A program made the translations under genes and the position numbers. Shown one piece after another: positions 8,658 to 16,060 of a DNA stretch of 64,000 bases. The stretch lies in the NCBI RefSeq assembly GCF_034262375.1, contig NZ_CP139558.1, forward strand, positions 1,426,001-1,490,000, in the 5' to 3' direction. The notes under the pieces were generated by a model. The model was not told the origin of the DNA. It saw only the letters and a program-made list of their open reading frames with translations, and did no database searches. The first letter of the stretch is position 1. Each line of letters starts with the position of its first letter. The stretch is from Mucilaginibacter sabulilitoris. GTDB taxonomy: Bacteria; Bacteroidota; Bacteroidia; Sphingobacteriales; Sphingobacteriaceae.

Positions 8658-9752
8658 TCTAACTGTTTTTCTTCTGTTCCTAATATAGTCTTCAAAAATA
8701 TATTCGCCCAAACCATTCAGTGAGCTGTAAAATGCTTTACCGCCGTTGGTTTCTGTAAATTTACGTACAAATTGTTGCAGGTAGGGGTCCTTTGCAATCA
8801 TAAAAGTGGTGATGGGTATTTTTAGGCGTTTACACTGGGCCGCCATGTTCAGGGTTTTGTTTACCACCTTTCTATCCAATCCTATACTGTTTTTATAATA
8901 TTTGGTGCCTTCCTTTAAACAGGTAGGCTTACCATCAGTAATCATGAATATTTGTTTATTGTGTGTTTTACGGCGGCGCAATAAATCTGTTGCCAGTTCC
9001 AGGCCTGCATAGGTGTTGGTATGGTAGGGGCCAACCTGTAAATAGGGTAGATCCTGCAAGGTTATGGGCCATGCATCGTTGCCAAAAACAACAATGTCCA
9101 AAGTATCTTTCGGGTATTTGGTGCGGATAAGCTCGGCCAGGGCCATGGCCACTTTTTTAGCCGGGGTTATCCTGTCTTCGCCGTATAATATCATGGAGTG
9201 CGATATATCGATCATGAGCACTGTTGAGGTAAGGGTTTTATAATCCATTTCCTCCACTTCCAGATCACGTTCGGTCATCATAAAATCGCCTATGCCATGA
9301 TTCACTTGTGCGTTGTGGATAGATTGGGTCATATCAATCTGATCCAGACTGTCGCCAAATTCAAACTCGCGACGTTCGGCATTTTTTTCGTCGCCCTGTC
9401 CCGACTGCGGTGTGCGGTGGTTGCCTTTTCCCGATTTTTTTAGTTTCCCGAAGATCTCTTCCAAAGCCGACTGGCGGATGCTTTGCTCCGTTTTAGCGGT
9501 AATATTAAAGCCTCCGTTTTGGTTATCTTCATCCAGATAGCCTTTTTGTTTCAGCTCATCAATAAAATCGCCCATACCATAGTCATCGTTGGTAAGGTTA
9601 TATTGTTTATCGAGCTCATTAAGCCAGGCCAAAGCTTCGCCTGCATCGCCCGAAGTATAATTGAGCAATTCAAGAAATAATTTTAATAATTCGTCAAATC
9701 CCCCTTTAGGGATCTGGTTGGGCTTAAATTTGGAAAATCCAAAACCGCGCAT
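8655..9752 (-). CDS. VWA-domain protein (BchD/CoxE-like partner of MoxR ATPase)
   Basis: 365 residues. An N-terminal helical region (about 1-115) and a hydrophilic linker rich in Gly, Lys and Asp precede a von Willebrand A domain (about 175-360). The MIDAS motif DISHS begins at Asp182, and the later TDG of MIDAS is present in MITDGKPT, so metal binding should be intact. There is no signal peptide, so the protein is cytoplasmic. It is the upstream gene of a pair with the MoxR-type ATPase, 71 bp apart. The stretch IPKGGFDEL near the N terminus is encoded by a copy of the C/G-rich CCCTAAAGGGGG box that is otherwise intergenic here. An AAAGGA sequence lies close upstream of the start. Confidence 0.85.
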   Translation of the reverse strand: MRGFGFSKFKPNQIPKGGFDELLKLFLELLNYTSGDAGEALAWLNELDKQYNLTNDDYGMGDFIDELKQKGYLDEDNQNGGFNITAKTEQSIRQSALEEIFGKLKKSGKGNHRTPQSGQGDEKNAERREFEFGDSLDQIDMTQSIHNAQVNHGIGDFMMTERDLEVEEMDYKTLTSTVLMIDISHSMILYGEDRITPAKKVAMALAELIRTKYPKDTLDIVVFGNDAWPITLQDLPYLQVGPYHTNTYAGLELATDLLRRRKTHNKQIFMITDGKPTCLKEGTKYYKNSIGLDRKVVNKTLNMAAQCKRLKIPITTFMIAKDPYLQQFVRKFTETNGGKAFYSSLNGLGEYIFEDYIRNRRKTVR

Positions 9753-9934
9753 ATCATGTCCTTTCTTACATAAAGAAACGGATAATTATTCTTAAAAGTT
9801 TCCTGTTAAAGGGGATTAAAGCAAATTGTTAGGTAAGTATGACAAAAGGAGTTATAAGTTGAGCGTAATAAGTCATGAGTTAAAATAGTGAAATACCTTC
9901 AGAACAATAAAACTCTTTTAAAGACTAGTAGGTT

Positions 9935-10002
9935 CTACTCACTACTCACTACTCACTACTCACTACTCACTACTCACTACTCACTACTCACTACTCACTA
10001 CT
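9935..10002. repeat. heptanucleotide tandem repeat (CACTACT)n, about 9.7 copies
   Basis: Nine perfect copies of CACTACT plus five bases. On the minus strand the unit reads AGTAGTG, so TAG and TGA recur in all three frames. The array starts inside the TAG stop codon of the sugar kinase gene (10001-10003) and runs downstream from it. It is not a CRISPR array, because the unit is 7 bp with no spacers. Confidence 0.95.
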
Positions 10003-10879
10003 AAATATACGCCAGGCTATGCAGCAACTCAGGGGGGTAAACCGGGTTGGCCCCGCGTTGGCTGGCTACAAATGCCCCTACAGAGCATGATTTATCAACG
10101 ATAGTTTGCATGGGGTGTTTATTGAGTAAGCCGGCCACAAAGGTGGCCAGGAATGCGTCGCCGGCACCTACCGAATCGCCCACTTTTACAGGGCAGCCGG
10201 GACTTTCATAAAATTCATGATCGTGCCATACTATGGCTCCGTTTTCACCACGGGTTACACAAATGGTTTGATTATGATATTTGGAACGGAATTCGTTGAT
10301 CTGGTCGCGCAGCGAGCTGCTGCTGCCGCCTATTAACAAATTAGCTTCCTCTTCGTTCATCTTCACTACATTGGCACTGGCTGCTAAGGTTTCAATGGTC
10401 GAGAGCGTGTAATGAGGCGGCCTTAAGTTTACATCAAAAATTTTAAGGGCGTGGGTTTCATCGAGCAGGTTTAATAAGGTTTCACGGGTAGCGGTTTCAC
10501 GGCAGGCAAGGCTGCCGAATACGATTGCCGGGGCTTGTTTAGCAGCCTGAATGAGCACATCAGTGGTACGGATGCTATCCCAGGATACGGGTTCTGGTAT
10601 AATATAGGTTGCCTGGTTATTTTCATCAAGCTGCACGGTAACCTCGCAGGTAGGCAGTTCGTCATCACGCTGGATGAGCGGAGAATACAGGCCGCTTTTT
10701 TGCAGAAAGGCTATTAGCGTATCGCCGCTGTTATCCATACCTACCGAGCTTGCAAAGGCAACATCAACACCTTGCTGCACCAAATGTCTGGCCACATTCA
10801 TTGGAGCGCCGCCTGCTTTTTTGCCATCGCCAAAGGCATCCCATAAAACTTCGCCGAAGCTTAATACCCGATTTTTCAT
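10001..10879 (-). CDS. PfkB-family carbohydrate kinase (fructokinase-like)
   Basis: About 292 residues from the ATG at 10879. A longer frame begins 75 bp upstream, but a perfect TAnnTTTG box lies between the two and favours the short start. The N terminus has SFGEVLWD and the substrate-side GGAPMNVA. The C-terminal PfkB signature is GDSVGAGDAF with the catalytic base Asp241. The length fits ribokinase/fructokinase relatives, which phosphorylate a sugar with ATP in the cytoplasm; GEVLWD is most like fructokinases. There is no adjacent sugar transporter, although a FucP-type permease is encoded about 37 kb away. The stop codon merges into a heptamer tandem repeat. Confidence 0.88.
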   Translation of the reverse strand: MKNRVLSFGEVLWDAFGDGKKAGGAPMNVARHLVQQGVDVAFASSVGMDNSGDTLIAFLQKSGLYSPLIQRDDELPTCEVTVQLDENNQATYIIPEPVSWDSIRTTDVLIQAAKQAPAIVFGSLACRETATRETLLNLLDETHALKIFDVNLRPPHYTLSTIETLAASANVVKMNEEEANLLIGGSSSSLRDQINEFRSKYHNQTICVTRGENGAIVWHDHEFYESPGCPVKVGDSVGAGDAFLATFVAGLLNKHPMQTIVDKSCSVGAFVASQRGANPVYPPELLHSLAYI

Positions 10880-10912
10880 AAAAATTGATGTAAAGGTTGG
10901 TGTAGAATAATT

Positions 10913-10920
10913 CAAATATA
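10913..10920 (-). promoter_or_regulatory. candidate Bacteroidota -7 box for the sugar kinase gene
   Basis: TATATTTG on the minus strand matches TAnnTTTG exactly and ends 33 bp before the preferred ATG, giving a leader of about 25 bases. No clear TTG -33 box is seen at the usual spacing. Confidence 0.4.
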
Positions 10921-11034
10921 ACAGGATTTTTGACAGGATAAAGGGATTTAACAAGATGCAGGTGGTTAACGGAGATTTTTTAGCTGAGAAAGGGCAATCC
11001 TTTTAATCCTGAAAATCCTGTTTATATTTATTGT

Positions 11035-11454
11035 ATGAAAAAACTCTTTCTCTTTTGTCTTGTGATTATTGTTTCAAACAGCTCAAAAGCCCAGGACAGG
11101 CAGGCCATATTAAAGGTAATGCATGACCAGGAGCTGGCCTGGAACCGGGGCGATATCAATAGCTTTATGCAGACTTACTGGAAATCAGACTCGTTACTGT
11201 TTGTGGGTAAAACCGGACCTGTTTTTGGCTGGCAAACCACGCTCAACAATTACAAAAAGCGTTATCCTGATAAGGCAGCCATGGGGCAACTTAAGTTTAC
11301 CATATTACAGGTAAAAGTGCTTGACGCAACCAACGCGTTTTTATATGGTGGCTGGCAACTGAAACGAGCCAAAGATGCGCCGGGCGGATATTATACACTT
11401 TGGTTTAGAAAAATTAAAGGCGAATGGAAGATTGTTTGTGATCATACTTCTTAG
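11035..11454 (+). CDS. secreted NTF2-like (SnoaL/DUF4440-type) protein
   Basis: 139 residues with a clear signal peptide (KKLFLFCLVIIVSNSS, cleavage near KAQ). The mature part is a single NTF2-like cone domain: HDQELAWNRGDINSFMQTYW at the front, a central LFVGKTGPVFGW and the closing strand pair FRKIKGEWKIVCDHTS. Members of this fold are binding proteins or small enzymes, and no catalytic residues can be assigned. Export to the periplasm is the only firm functional statement. The gene runs into a promoter-like sequence for the NadR-like gene at its own stop codon. Confidence 0.75.
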   Translation: MKKLFLFCLVIIVSNSSKAQDRQAILKVMHDQELAWNRGDINSFMQTYWKSDSLLFVGKTGPVFGWQTTLNNYKKRYPDKAAMGQLKFTILQVKVLDATNAFLYGGWQLKRAKDAPGGYYTLWFRKIKGEWKIVCDHTS

Positions 11455-11459
11455 CTTTG
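11432..11459 (+). promoter_or_regulatory. candidate promoter of the NadR-like gene
   Basis: TTG at 11432-11434 and a perfect TAnnTTTG box, TAGCTTTG, at 11452-11459, separated by 17 bases as in the Bacteroidota housekeeping promoter. The -7 box overlaps the TAG stop of the preceding gene. The predicted transcript would start about 20 bases before the ATG. Confidence 0.5.
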
Positions 11460-11485
11460 CAAAAGTTTAAATAGCTGTTTGGGTT

Positions 11486-11968
11486 ATGAAAAGAGGTTTG
11501 ATCACGGGCAAGTTTATGCCTGTTCATAAAGGACATATAGCCTTAATTGATTTTGCGCTTGACCATTGCGATGAGCTGATTGTACTGGTTAGCGCCAGTT
11601 ATGACGAACCCATTCCCGGTAGTCAAAGACTGGAATGGATCACGGAATTGTATAAAGATAACCACAAAGTGAAGCCATGGTTACTAAATTACGATGAAGT
11701 GGTTGTGCCTGGCGTCTCCGAATCATCTGATAACCTTACCCGAATTTGGGCTAATTATTTGCAGCAGCAATTACCACCCATAGATGTCATTTTTGCATCA
11801 GAAGCCTACGGCGCCTATATGAGCCGGTTTTTAAATTGCGAAAGCATGATTTACAGCGAACCCTGTAAAATAGTACCAGTTGCAGCCACCCAAATCATGA
11901 AAGACCCTGCTGGTTATTGGGATTATTTACCCGGCATAGTTCAGGAATATTTCAGTAAAGAAAAATAG
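11486..11968 (+). CDS. NadR-like nucleotidyltransferase
   Basis: 160 residues of the cytidylyltransferase/adenylyltransferase fold. The N terminus GLITGKFMPVHKGH gives the (H/T)xGH nucleotide-binding motif, and FASEAYG is the SExYG motif of NadR-type nicotinamide mononucleotide adenylyltransferases. The usual C-terminal ISxTxIR reads VAATQIM, so the Ser and the triphosphate-contacting Arg are not conserved. The second domain of NadR (ribosylnicotinamide kinase) is absent. NMN adenylylation is therefore possible but not certain. Its promoter-like sequence lies in the end of the preceding gene. Confidence 0.75.
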   Translation: MKRGLITGKFMPVHKGHIALIDFALDHCDELIVLVSASYDEPIPGSQRLEWITELYKDNHKVKPWLLNYDEVVVPGVSESSDNLTRIWANYLQQQLPPIDVIFASEAYGAYMSRFLNCESMIYSEPCKIVPVAATQIMKDPAGYWDYLPGIVQEYFSKEK

Positions 11969-12005
11969 CACTTTATAGCCTGATAACCAGTATCAGCGCG
12001 ATCAT

Positions 12006-12039
12006 AAAAAAGCGATGGATTTTATCCATCGCTTTTTTT
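12006..12039. terminator. bidirectional intrinsic terminator
   Basis: Stem AAAAAGCGATGGA/TCCATCGCTTTTT around a 4-5 base loop, with A and T runs on either side, placed between the convergent NadR-like and cupin genes. Confidence 0.85.
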
Positions 12040-12072
12040 ATAAATATCATTCCAATTCCAAACCCTGCAAAT

Positions 12073-12954
12073 TTAATGAGGCTTTCCTGCGGCAAGTTCG
12101 CGGTTGGCCCATTTGATAGCCAGCTCCTCGCGGAATTTGGCATATTTTTCTTTAAAGGCCATTTTTAGTACACTGTCTACCCCGCCTTTAATGGCAAGGT
12201 TATACAAACTTGCTGCTTTACGGGTAATGGAAGCATCCCAGGCACGAAGGCTCAACGAGTACGAACCTTCCAGGTACTTCATCCAGTGCCAGTAACCTGT
12301 AGGCATAAATAAGGTATCACCATGCTCCAAAAATGCTTCAATACCTTCAACACCATCAAGTGCGGGGAATTTTTTAACATCGGGATTGGCTACATCGTAA
12401 TCTTCCAGGGCATAGGTGGCATTTGGTATGCAGTACAAACGACGTTTCCATTTATTTTCGAACAGGATCACATGTTTGCGACCAACAAAATGAGTATGGA
12501 AAATATGTGGAAGGTCGATATCGTAATGTAAAAAGGTAACCGAATTGGAGCCGCCGAAAAACATAGCCGGCATGCTTTCTAAAAAGCCACCCATGAGGTC
12601 TTTAGGTAATACAACATCATCTAAAAGCTGAGGCGCCTGCTTAAAAATATTAAAGAAAAAGATTCTTAGTTCGGTAGGTTTGCTGCGGATAAGATCAATA
12701 TACTCATCAAAAGGCATCTCCGTTGCCGACGAGTTGATGGGTTTTGACGGGTCGGCTTTTGAATTATCATATAAAGGCACCACCTTATTGCCAACTACCT
12801 GTTTTAAATATTCAGGTGTCCATTTTTCGCGCGCGGGCCAGCTTTTAGTAAGTCCTTTTATAACAAGTGGTCGACGTGGATCTAAATAATTCTTCTTGAA
12901 ATCTTCAGGAGAAATATTTTCAACAGTATCAATAGGGCGGAGAATAAAACTCAT
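12073..12954 (-). CDS. cupin-like / JmjC-fold oxygenase family protein
   Basis: 293 residues of the cupin_8/JmjC type. The Fe(II) facial triad can be placed as His and Asp in FLHYDID and the distal His in GYWHWMKYL. The N terminus has RPLVIKGLTKSWPA, typical of the factor-inhibiting-HIF-like branch. Such enzymes are 2-oxoglutarate-dependent hydroxylases, often of protein side chains; the substrate here is unknown. There is no signal peptide, so the protein is cytoplasmic. It converges with the NadR-like gene across a shared terminator. Confidence 0.85.
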   Translation of the reverse strand: MSFILRPIDTVENISPEDFKKNYLDPRRPLVIKGLTKSWPAREKWTPEYLKQVVGNKVVPLYDNSKADPSKPINSSATEMPFDEYIDLIRSKPTELRIFFFNIFKQAPQLLDDVVLPKDLMGGFLESMPAMFFGGSNSVTFLHYDIDLPHIFHTHFVGRKHVILFENKWKRRLYCIPNATYALEDYDVANPDVKKFPALDGVEGIEAFLEHGDTLFMPTGYWHWMKYLEGSYSLSLRAWDASITRKAASLYNLAIKGGVDSVLKMAFKEKYAKFREELAIKWANRELAAGKPH

Positions 12955-13288
12955 ATTATGTTAACTTTTCGGGCTGTTTTATTAAAACAATATCAACTTG
13001 TTTTACCGAAAAGTAAACAAAATAACGAAATAAAAAATCAAAAGGTATAGCATTGATGTCAAAAAAGTTAGGGCAGCGTTAACATAATGCTATCAAAACC
13101 TACCAATACCCGGTCGATTTGGTTGTACTACACTTTGCCTTTCATCTCACTTTATTGTGGTCTGGGAACTCTAAAAAAAGAAGCCCGGTATTGCGGGCTT
13201 CTTTTTGAATTATAAGTTTTAGTATTGGGGTTTGAGTTCGCCTGCACGTTCCTTAAACTCAAAACTCATCACCCAATACTTTTAAAAC
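12955..13288. other. 334 bp gene-free interval
   Basis: Between the cupin gene and the fasciclin gene. The first ~220 bases are AT-rich and should hold the cupin gene's promoter, although no perfect TAnnTTTG box is seen. The remainder holds a terminator hairpin and an inverted repeat, both listed separately. No open reading frame of note was found. Confidence 0.6.
13175..13207. terminator. intrinsic terminator hairpin
   Basis: AAAAAGAAGCCCG pairs perfectly with CGGGCTTCTTTTT around a short loop. It can act in either direction and probably terminates the minus-strand fasciclin transcript. Confidence 0.8.
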
Positions 13289-13290
13289 TT
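13213..13290. repeat. imperfect inverted repeat at the 3' end of the fasciclin gene
   Basis: Left arm AAGTTTTAGTATTGGGG then TTTGAGTT; right arm AAACTCAAA, then CCCAATACTTTTAAAACTT. The right arm ends in the TAA stop codon of the fasciclin gene (13289-13291). No second copy was recognised in this window. Confidence 0.65.
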
Positions 13291-13837
13291 AATTAGGCAT
13301 CAATACGGTGTTTATAACGTGTATTACATCGTTGCTTTGATTAACATCGGCAATGGTGATCCATGATTTGCCCCCTTTTTCATCAACCAGGTATAGTTTT
13401 TTGCCTTGTTGCATAACAGTTAGTGTGCCGCCGCTAACAGTACTTAATTCGGCTTTTCCTTTACCTTCTTTTACTTTGTCCATCAGGTCGGCAGCGCTTA
13501 ATTTACCGGCTACCACGTGATAGGTTAAAATTTTGGTGAGCGTTACCTTATTAGCTGGTTTTGCCAGGTTATCAACAGTGCCTGCTGGTAATTTATTAAA
13601 AGCTTCGTTAGTTGGCGCAAATACAGTAAACGGTCCTGAAGATGATAGTGTTGGTACCAGGCCTGCAGCCTTAACCGCCGCTACCAGCGTAGTATGATCT
13701 TTGGAATTTACAGCATTTTGAATAATATTTTTTGTTGGGTACATGGCCGCGCCGCCTACCATTTTAGTTTGGGCGTATAATTTAGGTGCTATTGCAAAAG
13801 CAGCTATTGTTAAAGCCGCTATGATTAATTTTTTCAT
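13289..13837 (-). CDS. secreted fasciclin (FAS1) domain protein
   Basis: 182 residues. A signal peptide (LIIAALTIAAFAIAP, cleavage near LYAQT) precedes one complete FAS1 domain (about 40-180) with the conserved H1 motif GPFTVFAPTNEAF and the YHVVAGKLS segment, ending INTVLMP. FAS1 proteins are extracellular adhesion or cell-surface proteins, and single-domain versions are common in Bacteroidota. A perfect TAGCTTTG box on the minus strand at 13908-13915 may be its promoter, giving a leader of about 60 bases. Its stop codon is part of an inverted repeat. Confidence 0.9.
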   Translation of the reverse strand: MKKLIIAALTIAAFAIAPKLYAQTKMVGGAAMYPTKNIIQNAVNSKDHTTLVAAVKAAGLVPTLSSSGPFTVFAPTNEAFNKLPAGTVDNLAKPANKVTLTKILTYHVVAGKLSAADLMDKVKEGKGKAELSTVSGGTLTVMQQGKKLYLVDEKGGKSWITIADVNQSNDVIHVINTVLMPN

Positions 13838-14032
13838 TTTGTGATGAGTTTATAAATTGTTTTAAAATGACACCAAAAGTGCCTGTTTGTTTGGTTTTTA
13901 AATGTAACAAAGCTATCACGAGCTCTTGATAGTTTTATTAAATTTATTGTTGTTATTTGATTGAAGATACGACACGCGTTATACTCCGGTTTTGTAAACG
14001 GAGTTATTTCTTACAACCTGCAGATTTGGAAT

Positions 14033-15154
14033 TTAAAAAAACAGGCCTGCCGCTATATTATCGGCATATAATTTACCTGTGTGGGTCAGGTATAAAACGT
14101 CATCTTTTTTTGTTATCCAGCCATTGTCAAAGTAACGCCGGGCCGCAATGAGCAGCTCATCTGCAGATGCCTGGGCAATTGAATTGAGACGATTCAGGTC
14201 AAGCCCCCACATGGTGCGTATGGAGGTCATGATATATTCGTTCAGGCGGTTTTCCTGGGTAAGGGTTTCTGTTTCTGCGGGTAGTTTACCGGTTTCAATG
14301 CCCTGTATGTATTTAGCATTATTGGCTACGTTCCATTGCCGGGCCTCGCCGTTATACGAATGTGCCGATGGTCCGATACCTAAATATTTTACGCCTTGCC
14401 AGTAGTTGGAGTTGTGCCTGGAATAATGTCCTGGCTTGCAAAAGTTTGATATTTCGTAATGTTCAAAATCATGATCGGCCATGGCTTGCATCAGTACTGT
14501 AAACTGCGCTGCGCTTTGCTGATCGTTCATTGGCGGCTGTTTGTTTTTATTGATCAGTACTGCCAGTGCGGTTTGCGGTTCAACCGTCATGGAATAGGCA
14601 GATACATGGGGGATGTCCAGTTCAAACAGTTTATCCAGGTTTTGTTTCCACTTGGTGTCGGTGAGCAGGGGATAACCATAAATCAGATCGGCGGTGATGT
14701 TTTCAAAACCTGCATCCTGCGCCCGTTTTACCGATGCTTCAGCATGGCGGCTGCGGTGCGCGCGGTTCATCCAAAGCAGGTCGTCATCAAAAAAAGATTG
14801 TATACCAATGCTGAAACGGTTCACATCGGTTTGCCGCAGCGATTTTATTTTGGCATCATCCAGGTCATCGGGATTGGCCTCCAGGGTAATTTCGGCAGTC
14901 GACGATACCGTATGGAGCTCTGTAATGGTATTAAGGAGACGATTTATTTCATCGGCCTCCAACAACGATGGTGTGCCGCCGCCAAAATAAATAGTTTCAA
15001 TGGTTTCGTTATTCAGATAATTTTTTTGCAGTCGTATCTCTTTCACCAGCGCCTGCAGCAATTCGTCCTTATATTTTAACGAGGTGCTGAAATGGAAATC
15101 ACAATAATGACATGCCTGTTTGCAAAAAGGGATATGTATGTAGATGCCTGCCAT
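14033..15154 (-). CDS. hemW: HemW-type radical SAM protein (heme chaperone)
   Basis: 373 residues. The radical SAM cluster motif CxxxCxxC is Cys11, Cys15 and Cys18 in PFCKQACHYC, and the SAM-binding GGGTPS follows. The short N terminus and total length match HemW rather than HemN (about 450 residues with an N-terminal extension). HemW is a heme chaperone for respiratory enzymes and is often misannotated as oxygen-independent coproporphyrinogen oxidase. A perfect TACCTTTG box ends only 4 bp before the ATG, which suggests a leaderless or nearly leaderless mRNA. It is a single-gene unit, divergent from the secreted protein gene that follows. Confidence 0.92.
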   Translation of the reverse strand: MAGIYIHIPFCKQACHYCDFHFSTSLKYKDELLQALVKEIRLQKNYLNNETIETIYFGGGTPSLLEADEINRLLNTITELHTVSSTAEITLEANPDDLDDAKIKSLRQTDVNRFSIGIQSFFDDDLLWMNRAHRSRHAEASVKRAQDAGFENITADLIYGYPLLTDTKWKQNLDKLFELDIPHVSAYSMTVEPQTALAVLINKNKQPPMNDQQSAAQFTVLMQAMADHDFEHYEISNFCKPGHYSRHNSNYWQGVKYLGIGPSAHSYNGEARQWNVANNAKYIQGIETGKLPAETETLTQENRLNEYIMTSIRTMWGLDLNRLNSIAQASADELLIAARRYFDNGWITKKDDVLYLTHTGKLYADNIAAGLFF

Positions 15155-15158
15155 GCGG

Positions 15159-15166
15159 CAAAGGTA
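15159..15166 (-). promoter_or_regulatory. candidate -7 box directly before hemW
   Basis: TACCTTTG on the minus strand matches TAnnTTTG. It sits 4 bp before the start codon, so transcription would begin at or near the ATG. Confidence 0.35.
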
Positions 15167-15242
15167 GATATAAGCTTAGCTTATTTTAAAAAACTTCATT
15201 TTTAAGGTATATTTATATACCAATTATATAGTACCCCTTTAA

Positions 15243-15956
15243 ATGAAACCTAAAACAATTGTGTTGTATGCATTCAGTATGCTGATTACAACGCTGGTCC
15301 ACGCTCAGCAACCCGGCCGCGCCATCCAGATCAATATTGATACGCTTTTAAATGCCCGGCCTGTAACCACTTTAACCGGCGGTAAACTGGTAACCTGGAC
15401 AAAAGGCATTGATGGCGATGGGCAGGGCGATGGCTACCTCACCATGAAAGCTGCTTTGTTTAATGGCGACAAAGATCCGCATGCGCTGCCAAATAACTCG
15501 TTCATAGACGCTACGCCTGCCCACCCGGCTATTAAACTACATTATTCAAACAGCGATGGGATAAAAAATCAGGCGCGTTACGTTTCTGGTGTTGGTAGCT
15601 TTGGCTTTTATGTGCCGCCAAAAAGATATATGGGTATGTATTTAAGCCTTACCAGTGCCGAGGGCGGATCACAACTGCATTTTGAATTAACGTATAAAGA
15701 TGGCGTGGAGAAAAAGGATTTCTGGCTGCCCGATTACTATAATGATATTGTTGCAAAGGATAGCTGCCTGAGTTATGTGGTGCATGACCTGGGTAAATGG
15801 GACAATAAAAATACAATGGTTGAAAGTAATCATCATAATATTGACGCCCTGAACATATATCCCGATCCAAAACGGATTCTGTTGCACATAAAGGTTGCAA
15901 AAGATACCGGCGGCTATCTTGTTTTTTGGGCGGCAACCGGTGTGCCGGTTAAATAG
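15243..15956 (+). CDS. secreted protein of unknown function
   Basis: 237 residues with a signal peptide (TIVLYAFSMLITTLVHA, cleavage near AQQ). I do not recognise the family. The mature part is predicted to be mostly beta strand, with aromatic-rich segments such as GFYVPPKRYMGMYLSL, FELTYKDG and YLVFWAATG, suggesting a jelly-roll or carbohydrate-binding-like fold. There is no lipobox and no C-terminal sorting domain. It stands alone between hemW (divergent) and the DUF4271 gene (same strand, about 100 bp further). No catalytic motif is visible. Confidence 0.65.
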   Translation: MKPKTIVLYAFSMLITTLVHAQQPGRAIQINIDTLLNARPVTTLTGGKLVTWTKGIDGDGQGDGYLTMKAALFNGDKDPHALPNNSFIDATPAHPAIKLHYSNSDGIKNQARYVSGVGSFGFYVPPKRYMGMYLSLTSAEGGSQLHFELTYKDGVEKKDFWLPDYYNDIVAKDSCLSYVVHDLGKWDNKNTMVESNHHNIDALNIYPDPKRILLHIKVAKDTGGYLVFWAATGVPVK

Positions 15957-16019
15957 AGGGTTTATTCAAAGAAGGGCTGGTAAATTGTGAAGCGTATATA
16001 AAACAACCAATTATTACAA

Positions 16020-16027
16020 TAAATTTG
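16020..16027 (+). promoter_or_regulatory. candidate -7 box for the DUF4271-hemD operon
   Basis: TAAATTTG matches TAnnTTTG and lies 33 bp before the ATG at 16061, leaving a leader of about 25 bases. No TTG box is seen at the expected -33 distance. Confidence 0.35.
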
Positions 16028-16060
16028 CAGCAAATTTAACGGGGTTTAATTTTGCTAAAA

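Noticed and set aside
9935..10002. Possible CRISPR array
   Set aside because: The unit is 7 bp with no spacers. It is a simple tandem repeat.
10880..10954. Longer start for the sugar kinase
   Set aside because: The extra 25 residues precede the conserved SFGEVLWD start of PfkB proteins and span a likely promoter box.
14459..15079. A 206-codon open frame antisense to hemW
   Set aside because: It mirrors the hemW coding frame, contains no recognisable domain, and hemW itself has full radical SAM motifs. It is a codon-bias shadow.
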